Origin: Mesorhizobium carmichaelinearum
Lineage (GTDB): Bacteria; Pseudomonadota; Alphaproteobacteria; Rhizobiales; Rhizobiaceae
Assembly (NCBI RefSeq): GCF_900199455.1
Contig: NZ_FZQR01000001.1
Coordinates: 496,001-560,000 of the forward strand
DNA: 64,000 nucleotides
Direction of reading: 5' to 3'
The position numbers and the translations under genes were made by a program. Below are positions 19,553 to 27,232 of the stretch, piece by piece. The notes beneath the pieces are model-generated. The model searched no databases, was not told where the DNA came from, and saw only the letters and a list, made by a program, of their open reading frames with translations. Position 1 is the first letter of the stretch, and each line of letters opens with the position of its first letter.

Positions 19553-20289
19553 CCGAAGATGGCCTTCATCAGCGGCAGTCTGAAGCGGCCGATCGAGGGG
19601 CGCGGCGCGGCTTCTTTGGTAATCGCGCGGCGCTTCTCCTGCGCAATAAGTTCCAGTTCCCGGAACAATCCGGCGTCATAGAACCGAAAGGCCTCGACTT
19701 TCCGGAACGCCTTGACACCGGCATTGGCGGTCCATTCCTCGCCGCCTTGCTTGGTGACGGCGACGTGGGTTTCGTTCTTCACAATGCGCGCCAGGCGTTC
19801 TTCATCGGGTTTCTCTCCTGGCGCAAAGAACGGGATGACCCTCTTCATGGTCCCTTGCGGATCGGACACAAAATCTTCGTAGCCCACCAACAGACGCTCG
19901 AATTTAATCCGGCTGTCCACCCACTTTGCCATAAAGGCAGCCCATCCATCGGTTCGGATGAGTGCGAATTCTTTAAAGCTTTCCTTCGTGTCCGCACCGC
20001 CATCGAGGAGATACAGTTCAAAGTCCGATACGGTTCCGGGCATGAACGAGCGATGCTGGACCAGATAAGGAACATCCGGCAGGATCCGCCCCGATAGATC
20101 GAAATCGTGGTTCTTCGAGAATTTGACCCCCGGCCTGACGCACGGAAATGTGCGGCAACAGTCAGGATTATCAGTGGGGTAAAACAGGCAGTAATTGAAA
20201 TCGTTGCCGAAATAGCTCAGGGCGAGCCGATGCATCAGGTGATGTCCACTGCGTGGCCAGCTTATGCCAGCGACGTATCTGATTTTCAC
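19546..20289 (-). CDS. Sulfotransferase-like protein
   Basis: This 247-residue cytosolic protein begins MKIRYVAGISWPRSGHHLMH. The PRSGHH loop resembles the 5'-phosphosulfate binding loop of PAPS-dependent sulfotransferases. A 3'-phosphate type motif may be FERLLVGYEDFVSDPQGTMK, which matches the usual YEDL.DP.....I arrangement. The acceptor is unknown; rhizobial enzymes of this type may modify surface sugars or lipids. It is not in an operon with its neighbours and ends within a dispersed repeat. Confidence 0.65.
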   Translation of the reverse strand: MKIRYVAGISWPRSGHHLMHRLALSYFGNDFNYCLFYPTDNPDCCRTFPCVRPGVKFSKNHDFDLSGRILPDVPYLVQHRSFMPGTVSDFELYLLDGGADTKESFKEFALIRTDGWAAFMAKWVDSRIKFERLLVGYEDFVSDPQGTMKRVIPFFAPGEKPDEERLARIVKNETHVAVTKQGGEEWTANAGVKAFRKVEAFRFYDAGLFRELELIAQEKRRAITKEAAPRPSIGRFRLPLMKAIFGR

Positions 20290-20589
20290 TTTGGATGGTC
20301 CCCGAGTCTGCCCTCTTTTGATATCGATCTGCCTAGCTGGCGAACCGGGAGAAGTCTACCGACTTTGACGGGTACCGACTGACATTTAGGACCATTGTCC
20401 GGTGAAATTCGCCAAGGTCGGACCAACACCCCCAATATTCGAAGAAATTGTCCGGCGATCTCCAAACTGCCGGTCCGCCCGGTCGAGAGCGTCAGCCGGT
20501 ATGGCGGAGCATACGAGGCTCGCTGCCGTTGATTTCCAGGCGCTTCCTGCGCTATCGGCATGCGCGCTTGCGGCAGATAGAGGTCAACA
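20290..20589. other. Intergenic stretch upstream of DUF4432 gene
   Basis: These 300 nt separate divergent genes. Apart from the GAGGT ribosome site of the gene at 20590, I see no repeat, RNA or coding frame that I can support. Confidence 0.5.
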
Positions 20590-21699
20590 ATGCACTACGA
20601 ATATTCCGATCATGTCTTCGTCGACCTCGTGCCCGAACAGTTTGGTCCGTTGGAAACCACCGTGGCGCGATATAGCGGGCTTGTCGCCACCGCCTTTCGC
20701 TATCGATCTGGCGTTGCCGGTCTTCGCATCAGCAACGCGAAGGGCGAAATCGTCATGCTGCCGTTCCAGGGGCAGCAGATTTGGGACGCAACGTTCCTCA
20801 ACCGCTCGCTGACCATGCGCTCGATGTTCGACGAGCCGGTTGCGACCCGGGACTATCTCTCCAACTACGGCGCGTTCTTCCTTCACTGTGGCGCCACTGC
20901 GATGGGGAATCCGGGTCCGGACGACCGCCATCCGTTGCATGGCGACCTGCCCAATGCGCCCTATGGGGATGTCCAGCTGATCATCGGGGACAATGCCGAA
21001 GGGCCGTTCATGGCCCTGACCGGGCGCTGCCGCCAGACTGTCGCCTTCAGCCACGACTATGTGACGCAACCGACCGTGCGGCTGCAGCGCGACGCCACCG
21101 GCGTTGCCGTCGACATCGCCATCACCAACCTGAAGCGCTCACCTATGAATTTGATGTATCTGGCGCACATCAATTTCAGACCGGCGGATGACGGTCGTCT
21201 GGTCGACAGCGTGGTCGACGATCGTGCCGACATCGTCGTGCGCCAGGTGCTTCCTCCCTTTTTCGCGCCGAGCGAGAGCTACCTTGCCTACCGCGATGCC
21301 ATCGTCGCCGATCCCTCGCGGCATCGCCTGCTGACCAAGGGCGAGCCGATCGACCCCGAACTCGTGTTGACAATGACGGCAAGGGCGGATGCCGAGGGCT
21401 GGGCGCACGCATTGCAGATCCACCCTGACCAGACAGCGGATTTCGTCAGCTTTCGCCCTGATGAACTCAATTATGCCGTGCGCTGGATCACGCGCGGCCG
21501 CGACCAGGACGCACTCGGCCTTGTGCTGCCGGCAACCGCCGAACCCGACGGCTATCGCGCGGCGGAGGAAAGAGGCCGCCTCATTCGCGTCGCTCCGGAA
21601 GGGATGTTCCGCTGCACCCTTCGCTTTGGCGCGATGGACGCGGACATGGCCGCAAAACAGGAAGGCATGATTTCAAGGATCAAGGCCGCGGGCGCCTAG
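20590..21699 (+). CDS. DUF4432 / aldose-1-epimerase-like protein
   Basis: The 369-residue protein fits the DUF4432 group of the galactose-mutarotase-like beta-sandwich superfamily: DRHPLHGDLPNAPYGDVQLI in the middle, a MNLMYLAHINF strand, and a late FRPDELNYAVRWITRGRDQD stretch. The His residues in HCGATAMG and HPLHGDLP are candidates for the active site of a mutarotase. The start follows GAGGT at 8 nt. It is not linked to an obvious sugar operon here; its 3' end overlaps the remnant esterase fragment by 4 nt. The substrate is unknown. Confidence 0.7.
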   Translation: MHYEYSDHVFVDLVPEQFGPLETTVARYSGLVATAFRYRSGVAGLRISNAKGEIVMLPFQGQQIWDATFLNRSLTMRSMFDEPVATRDYLSNYGAFFLHCGATAMGNPGPDDRHPLHGDLPNAPYGDVQLIIGDNAEGPFMALTGRCRQTVAFSHDYVTQPTVRLQRDATGVAVDIAITNLKRSPMNLMYLAHINFRPADDGRLVDSVVDDRADIVVRQVLPPFFAPSESYLAYRDAIVADPSRHRLLTKGEPIDPELVLTMTARADAEGWAHALQIHPDQTADFVSFRPDELNYAVRWITRGRDQDALGLVLPATAEPDGYRAAEERGRLIRVAPEGMFRCTLRFGAMDADMAAKQEGMISRIKAAGA

Positions 21700-21908
21700 C
21701 GGCCTTTCACCACGAAGGCCGCCTGCACCGCGCGGTTGACCGTCACCGGCAGGATCGACATGTGGTTCTCGCCGGCATGCAGTTCGAAACTCGCGCGGAC
21801 GCCTCGCAAGGCGTCGAAGCGCTCGGCCATCGCCCGCGCAAATTCGTCGAGGCTGGTCACCTCTTCGGCTCCAAGCGCTTTAACTCGGTGGCCTTGCGAA
21901 TTGCACAC
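21696..21908 (-). pseudogene. Duplicated C-terminal fragment of siderophore-esterase-like hydrolase
   Basis: The 70-codon frame encodes only the last part of an alpha/beta hydrolase, including FELHAGENHMSILPVTVNRA. This matches the C-terminus of the intact esterase at 22538-23437 nearly residue for residue, and the DNA is also clearly similar. The nucleophile region and most of the fold are absent. It is best read as a leftover of a tandem duplication or a decayed paralogue. Confidence 0.8.
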
Positions 21909-22027
21909 TCGGCCGCCTTATGGACTGCCCCAGCAAGCGGCTTGCGCAGGGCGACGATTGGCGGGATGTTACTGGACGGGCAACCGGGGCCAAACCGGCA
22001 GGCCGAGATCGATATGGCTGCTGGAAA

Positions 22028-22516
22028 ATGTCGCGAGCTTGCTTCGCCTTTCTTACCTTTGTTGTCTTGCTGACGCCGGTAGAGGCAAGCGAGCGCATGT
22101 CTCATCTGCTTGACCGCTCCAACCTGCCGATCGCCTATTTTCGCGAACCAGATCTTGTGACCGCATACGCGACTGCAATGGCGCGCTTCCGTCTGCAGCT
22201 CACAGGGCGTCCCGGCGAAACCAATCTTGCGGTCTCTCTCGAGCCATCGCTTTTGCGGGCGGAATTCCGTGCGCGGACATGGCGCTCGGCGGACGGCAGC
22301 TTGTTGCAAGGCTTCGTCGGCAAGGGCGGCTTCCGATTGACTATCGGTAACTGCCTAGCGCGTATCTGCGCTGCCAGCGAATGCAGCGATGCCGGTTGGC
22401 CGGTTTACGCCTGCAGCGACGGACGCAAGCGCAAGATGTCCGTCACGGATTTTGTGACGGCAAGCTTCGATGGCGTCTCCTATCGTCGATTGAGCGCCCC
22501 CCCTCCACAGGAATGA
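22028..22516 (+). CDS. Hypothetical secreted protein
   Basis: This 162-residue protein has a convincing signal peptide (MSRACFAFLTFVVLLTPVEA, cleavage near VEASE). The mature part has no domain I recognise. It contains several cysteines (IGNCLARICAASECSDAGW and a later C in VYACSDG) that could form disulfides in the periplasm. ATG 22028 is chosen to give the signal peptide; upstream in-frame sequence is not protein-like. It lies between the esterase fragment and the intact esterase, on the opposite strand to both. Confidence 0.55.
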   Translation: MSRACFAFLTFVVLLTPVEASERMSHLLDRSNLPIAYFREPDLVTAYATAMARFRLQLTGRPGETNLAVSLEPSLLRAEFRARTWRSADGSLLQGFVGKGGFRLTIGNCLARICAASECSDAGWPVYACSDGRKRKMSVTDFVTASFDGVSYRRLSAPPPQE

Positions 22517-22537
22517 CGGCGCGCGGTGCCGACCGTC

Positions 22538-23437
22538 TTATCGAGGCAGGCGTTCAAGGGCGGTATTCCTTTCCCTCACCGCGAAGGCAGCCTGCACCGC
22601 ACGGTTGACCGTCACCGGCAGGATCGACATGTGGTTTTCGCCGGCATGCAGCTCGAAGCTCGCGCGGATCCCAGGCAGAGCGTCGAGGCGCTCGGCCATG
22701 TGCCGCGCGAATTCGTCGGTGCATGTCAGCTTCTTCTGCTGCAGTCGCTTTTCCTCGTCCTCCGCACCGACCTGAAATGGCGCCAGCTTCTCGGTCTCAT
22801 ACTCGCCTGCCGACAGGATCACATCCGCATTCAGGTCATCGGAGACAGAAGCCTCGAACGCTTCGAGGAAGCGGTCGATGGCGCGATCCTCCCAGTAGAT
22901 GGCGGGGCTGGCGGCGATGAAGGTCCGGAACGAGAGCGGGCGCGTGAGCAAAGCGTAGAGCGCGAACAGGCCACCGAAGGAATGCCCGTAAAGCGCCTGG
23001 CGCGTCTCGTCGATCCTGGTCCGGCTGGCGACCCACGGCTTCAGCTCATCCTCGATGAAGGCGAGAAAATCCCCTGCCCCGCCGGTCCTGACTTCAGGCG
23101 TGCCCTCGTAGAAGGGCGGATAGGTCTTGCCCGGCGGCGGGCCGAGGTCCCAGGAGCGGCGCAGCGGGTCATAAGCGCCCGCGACGGGATAGCCGATGGC
23201 GACAATGACGCCCCAGCCGACATTGGTGCCCAAGGGATAGAAGGCCTGAGCGCGCATGGCATCGACCGCCGTGCCGATGACGGCGTTGCCGTCGGTCATG
23301 TAGAGCACCGGCCAGCCGGCCACCGGCGCCGGCCCAGACGGCAAATGGATGAAGACCCGCCAGGGGTCGCCGCCATGTGCCGGGACGAAGTCGTGAACAG
23401 TGGTGTCGGCGATCGAGGCTGGCGTCGACTTGGACAT
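22538..23437 (-). CDS. Alpha/beta hydrolase, siderophore-esterase type (Fes/IroE/BesA-like)
   Basis: This 299-residue protein has a putative-esterase fold with the nucleophile elbow YGHSFGG, an acidic residue in the later strands and a C-terminal GENHMS histidine. The N-terminal YMTDGNAVIGT motif is typical of the enterochelin-esterase family. No signal peptide is seen, so it acts in the cytoplasm. It is the last gene of an operon behind fhuD and fhuB (23-nt gap), where a hydrolase would release iron from imported ferric siderophore. A piece of its C-terminus is duplicated at 21696-21908. Confidence 0.8.
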   Translation of the reverse strand: MSKSTPASIADTTVHDFVPAHGGDPWRVFIHLPSGPAPVAGWPVLYMTDGNAVIGTAVDAMRAQAFYPLGTNVGWGVIVAIGYPVAGAYDPLRRSWDLGPPPGKTYPPFYEGTPEVRTGGAGDFLAFIEDELKPWVASRTRIDETRQALYGHSFGGLFALYALLTRPLSFRTFIAASPAIYWEDRAIDRFLEAFEASVSDDLNADVILSAGEYETEKLAPFQVGAEDEEKRLQQKKLTCTDEFARHMAERLDALPGIRASFELHAGENHMSILPVTVNRAVQAAFAVRERNTALERLPR

Positions 23438-23460
23438 GAATATCTCACAGGGACAAAAAT

Positions 23461-25509
23461 TCAGCGGCGGCGCAAGAGCCACATCAGCACCGGGCCGCCG
23501 ATCAGCGTGGCGACGAGGCCGGCGGGGATCTGGCGCGGAAAGATGGCGGTGCGGCCGACCCAGTCGGCGCAGACCATGATCAGCGCGCCGGCGAGCACCG
23601 CGCCGACGGCTTGCGGCAGCGCGCGCGACAGGCCGAGGCGGCGGGCAAGGTGCGGCGCCATCAGGCCGATGAAGGTCAGCGGCCCCACCACAAGCGTCGA
23701 GGCGGCAGTAAGTGCTGCGACCATCAACAGCACCAGAAGCCGCGTTGCCCTGAGGTTGATGCCAAGACTTTGCACTGCGGCCGATCCAAGCGGCAGCATG
23801 TCCAGCCAGCGCATCAAGAGCGGGGCTGCCAGGAACAGGCAAAAGGCGATCGTCGAGGTCAAAAGCGCCGAGTTCGCGTCGACGCCATAGGTCGAGCCGG
23901 TGAGCCAGTTGAGCAAAAGCATGGCGCGCGGATCACCGGTGGCGGTGAGCACCAGGATCAGCGCGTCGAACAGGGCGGTCAGGGCGATGCCGGCAAGCAG
24001 CAGCCGCTCCGGCGCGTAGGCGGCACGGCGGCCGATCGCCAGCGTCACCAGCAAAGCGGCGAAGGCGCCGATGGTGGCGGCGGCAGTCTGCGTCGGACGA
24101 CCGGCATCAGCCAGCGAAAACAGCGCCACCATCATGCCGAGCGCAGCACCCGCACTGATGCCGAGCACTTCGGGGCTGGCCATCGGATTGCCGGTCAGCC
24201 GCTGCATCATCAGCCCGGCCAACGCCAGCATGGCGCCGGCGGCCAGCGCAGCGGACACACGGGGCAACCGCCAGGACAACAAGGGCTGCAGCTGGTCGCC
24301 GGACGCGAATGTCCAGCCATGTGGCCCCGGCGCGTAAAGCAAGGCCAGCCCGAGCAGCACAAGCAGGACGCCTCCGATCACCGCCAGTACGAGGGCGGAG
24401 CGACGGGCGCGCGGCAGACGCTCCGAGCCGAGCGCCGGCGTTTCCAGCCCGAGCGCCAGGCGCGGCAGCAGCCAGAGCAGCAGCGGCGCACCGAGAAGCG
24501 CCGTCATCGCGCCGGTCGGCAGCAGGTCGCCTTGCGGGCCGGTCGCTATCTGCACGCCCTGGTCGGCGGCCCAAAGCAAGGCGCCGCCGATGAGCGGGGC
24601 CATTACCAGCTGCTGGCCAAGCCGACGGGCGCCACCAATGCGGGCAAGGGTCGCGGCAGCAAGGCCGACGAAACCGATGACGCCAACGGCGGCGACGACA
24701 AAGGCAATCAGCGCGACCGCCGCCGCCAGTCCGGCGAAACGATAGGCGCCGAGCGGGATGCCCAGGCTGCGCGCGCCTTCATCGTCGAGGCCAAGCAAGG
24801 TCAGCGGCCGCACCATCAGGCCGATCAGCAGCGCGGCGGCACCCAGGCGCGGCAGGAGCCACAGCGTCGTCGACCAGTCCTGCTGGCCGAGCGAACCGGC
24901 GCCCCAGATGAACAGGCTGGCCAACCATTCATGCCGCAGCACCACCAGGGCGGCACCAATGGCGCCGGCATAGAGGCTGACGACCAGCCCGGCGAGCAGG
25001 ACCGAAAGCGGCGACAGGCCCTTGTGCCAGGACAGCGCGAAGACCGCGGCAAGGGCCGTGAAGGCGCCGGCAAGCGCCACCCATTCGCGGCCGTAGGCAA
25101 GCAGCGACGGCGCAAGCAGCGTCGCCAGCGCCAGTGCCAGATGGGCGCCGGCCGAGACGCCGACCGTTTCGGGCGAGGCGAGCGGGTTGCGCAGGACCTG
25201 TTGCAGCACCGTCCCGGCCAATCCGAGGGCAGCGCCGCAGAGAAGGCTGACGGCAAGCCTGGGCAGGAAGGCGTAGTGGACGAGCACCTGCCGCATGTCG
25301 TCGATATCGGGGCTTGCGAGCGCGTCGAGCCAGAGCGCCGGCGGCAATTGCACGACGAGGTTCGAGAGGGTCGCTGCGGCTGCAACTCCAAGAAGCACGA
25401 CGCAAAGCAGAATCGCGCCCAGGGGATATCTGTCTGATAGGCGAGCCTTCGACCCACGACCGGGGATGAGGCTGGTGTCGCCTGACAGGATTGCTTGCTG
25501 CTCAGCCAC
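23461..25509 (-). CDS. fhuB: Ferric-hydroxamate-type ABC permease, double-length (FhuB)
   Basis: The 682-residue inner-membrane protein is two tandem BtuC/FecCD permease halves (about 25-335 and 360-682). Each half carries a GxxLxLAGxxxQ-type helix (AALGLAGTVLQQVLRNPLAS and GAMLALAGLMMQRLTGNPMA) followed by PEVLGISAGA-like sequence. A single fused permease is the hallmark of FhuB. It overlaps the binding-protein gene upstream by 8 nt. A partner ATPase (FhuC) is not encoded beside it. Confidence 0.9.
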   Translation of the reverse strand: MAEQQAILSGDTSLIPGRGSKARLSDRYPLGAILLCVVLLGVAAAATLSNLVVQLPPALWLDALASPDIDDMRQVLVHYAFLPRLAVSLLCGAALGLAGTVLQQVLRNPLASPETVGVSAGAHLALALATLLAPSLLAYGREWVALAGAFTALAAVFALSWHKGLSPLSVLLAGLVVSLYAGAIGAALVVLRHEWLASLFIWGAGSLGQQDWSTTLWLLPRLGAAALLIGLMVRPLTLLGLDDEGARSLGIPLGAYRFAGLAAAVALIAFVVAAVGVIGFVGLAAATLARIGGARRLGQQLVMAPLIGGALLWAADQGVQIATGPQGDLLPTGAMTALLGAPLLLWLLPRLALGLETPALGSERLPRARRSALVLAVIGGVLLVLLGLALLYAPGPHGWTFASGDQLQPLLSWRLPRVSAALAAGAMLALAGLMMQRLTGNPMASPEVLGISAGAALGMMVALFSLADAGRPTQTAAATIGAFAALLVTLAIGRRAAYAPERLLLAGIALTALFDALILVLTATGDPRAMLLLNWLTGSTYGVDANSALLTSTIAFCLFLAAPLLMRWLDMLPLGSAAVQSLGINLRATRLLVLLMVAALTAASTLVVGPLTFIGLMAPHLARRLGLSRALPQAVGAVLAGALIMVCADWVGRTAIFPRQIPAGLVATLIGGPVLMWLLRRR

Positions 25510-26476
25510 CGGCGTGCTCCGCCGTCAGCGCTGCGGCCAGCAGCCGGGCAAAGCGGCTCGCCGAAGGCAGCGCGCCGAACATCAGCGTTGGAGCAAGGCG
25601 CATGATCGAGCGGTTGCGCACGAAAGGCATGGCTTTCCAGACCGGACTTTCGGTCAGCGTGCCCACAGCCCCCTCGGGCAAGGGTTCGAGATAGGCGAGG
25701 CGCGCGTCGCTTGACGTCGCCAGGCCGTCGATGCCGACGGTTGCAAACCCCCAGTAATTGGTCTCGCCGGTCCAGGCGTTGCGGATGCCGATGCGGTCGA
25801 ACACCGCCTGGAACAGGCTTTTCTCGCCATAGACGCGCACATTGCGCGGATCGAGAAAGCTGACGGCGTAGATCGGCCGCGCCGAAAGCGGTCCCAGCCT
25901 CTGCCCGACATCGGAGAAACAGGCCTCCGTCGCTGCGATCAGCGCTCCGCCTTCGCTTTCCTTGCCGACAAGGGTTGCCAGTTGTCGGGTCGCCTCAATG
26001 GCGCGCCGATAGGGCTGGCCGTCCGGCGTGTAGATGCCGATCGTCGTCACCGGCGCGACGCGTTCGAGCAGCGGCTTGATGCCGTCGAGATAGGGAGTGG
26101 AAAGGATGACGTCGGGGCGAAGCTGCTGCAGGAATTCGAGATTGGGCTCCAGGATCGTCCCGACATCGGCAACTTCAGGCGGCAATGGCGGCTCGACCAC
26201 CCACTTCTCCCAGACTTCATGGTCGGCGACGGCGATTGGTGTAACGCCGAGCATCAGCAAGGTCTCCGCCAGCCCGTCATCCAGGCAAACGATGCGCAAT
26301 GGCTTCGCCGCGGCCGCCCGTGGCATGAAAGCGGCCAAGGGCAACGCGAACAGCGCCAAAGCGCCGCGCCGGGTAATGCAGCCGCGCGCGGGTTTGGCTG
26401 TCCCTCCGGGCCGGGCTTTCTGGTCTGTTTCCAACGTGGCGTGCCTGTCTGCGGACGACGGCCTCGAGCGGCCCAT
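25502..26476 (-). CDS. fhuD: Iron-siderophore periplasmic binding protein (FhuD-like)
   Basis: The 324-residue protein carries a Tat-like signal (ITRRGALALFALPLAAFMPR) about 35 residues in, then a BtuF/FhuD-type fold. LRIVCLDDGLAETLLMLGV opens the mature part, and EPNLEFLQQLRPDVILSTPY is the standard FhuD segment. It would deliver ferric hydroxamate or a similar siderophore to FhuB. ATG 26476 has no good ribosome site and lies only 5 nt from a palindromic iron box, so either the transcript is nearly leaderless or a downstream codon (TTG at residue 15) starts the protein. Confidence 0.85.
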   Translation of the reverse strand: MGRSRPSSADRHATLETDQKARPGGTAKPARGCITRRGALALFALPLAAFMPRAAAAKPLRIVCLDDGLAETLLMLGVTPIAVADHEVWEKWVVEPPLPPEVADVGTILEPNLEFLQQLRPDVILSTPYLDGIKPLLERVAPVTTIGIYTPDGQPYRRAIEATRQLATLVGKESEGGALIAATEACFSDVGQRLGPLSARPIYAVSFLDPRNVRVYGEKSLFQAVFDRIGIRNAWTGETNYWGFATVGIDGLATSSDARLAYLEPLPEGAVGTLTESPVWKAMPFVRNRSIMRLAPTLMFGALPSASRFARLLAAALTAEHAGG

Positions 26477-26480
26477 GTCG

Positions 26481-26513
26481 GTTGACTATAAAAACATGAC
26501 TTTCATAGTCAAC
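26481..26513. promoter_or_regulatory. Putative iron-responsive operator (RirA-type IRO box) of fhuD operon
   Basis: A perfect inverted repeat GTTGACTAT (26481-26489) / ATAGTCAAC (26505-26513) contains a TGA-N9-TCA motif at 26497-26511. That matches the iron-responsive box reported for rhizobial RirA-regulated genes. It sits just upstream of fhuD. Confidence 0.65.
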
Positions 26514-26837
26514 ATTGAAGATGCAGCCGGGCATCAACAATCTGGCTGTCGCATGCCTGGATGCTGCGACTCCCCGCCGCAGCCGCGTGGCGCATGCCGA
26601 CGCCGAATTGATCGGCGGCATCATCTTTTCCCCGCGAACGGGGCCTATATGGAAAGGAGATCACGGCGTGCCATCCGAGCGCGGGCGGGTGTTGCATTCG
26701 AGCCAGGTGCCCCGAAAAAGCGGTGACAAGCGCCGCCGGAACGTGTTGAAGATGACGGCCAACACGGAGAGGGGCGTGCGATCGGGTTGCACTCGGCAAG
26801 TGTTGATGGTTTGTTGCCGGTCAGCGGAGAATGAGTG

Positions 26838-27182
26838 ATGCGAGAATCGATCGGTCAAGACGAATACGGGTCGACGAACCCCTTCGATCCGGACGACCTG
26901 CCCAATCTGAATGCGATCGGGCCAGCCATGGGCGGCGGCAACGATTTCGAGAAGTACGCGGTCGCTGTGATCATCGTGTTCGGCGCCCTGATCATCGGCG
27001 GGCTGATGGCCGCGTCGATGACCTTTGGCCATCGCAACGGGTTCCTCTTCGCGCTCGGCGGCGCCACGTCGGCCTGGATCTCCGGAAACGCGCTTCTGCT
27101 CGACCGGCCGCGCATCTACGCGCTGTTCGTCGGCATCGCCGCCCTGATGCTGATCGCATCGACCATCACGCTGGTTACCTGA
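26838..27182 (+). CDS. Small two- or three-helix membrane protein, unknown function
   Basis: The 114-residue product has an acidic, proline-rich N-terminus (about 1-40) and three hydrophobic segments: VAVIIVFGALIIGGLMA, FLFALGGATSAWISGNALL and IYALFVGIAALMLIASTI. I do not recognise a family. ATG 26838 is preferred over GTG 26835 because GGAG lies 8 nt upstream. The roughly 320 nt to its left (26514-26837) hold no other feature I can support. It converges on the gamma-glutamyltransferase gene. Confidence 0.6.
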   Translation: MRESIGQDEYGSTNPFDPDDLPNLNAIGPAMGGGNDFEKYAVAVIIVFGALIIGGLMAASMTFGHRNGFLFALGGATSAWISGNALLLDRPRIYALFVGIAALMLIASTITLVT

Positions 27183-27232
27183 CGGCCCGGCCCGGCGTGA
27201 GCCGGCGCGGACCAAGAACTCACCCGGGTAAA

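Noticed and set aside
23611..25437. 608-codon plus-strand frame over fhuB
   Set aside because: The product is almost all Arg, Gln, Gly and Glu, antisense to a clear membrane permease.
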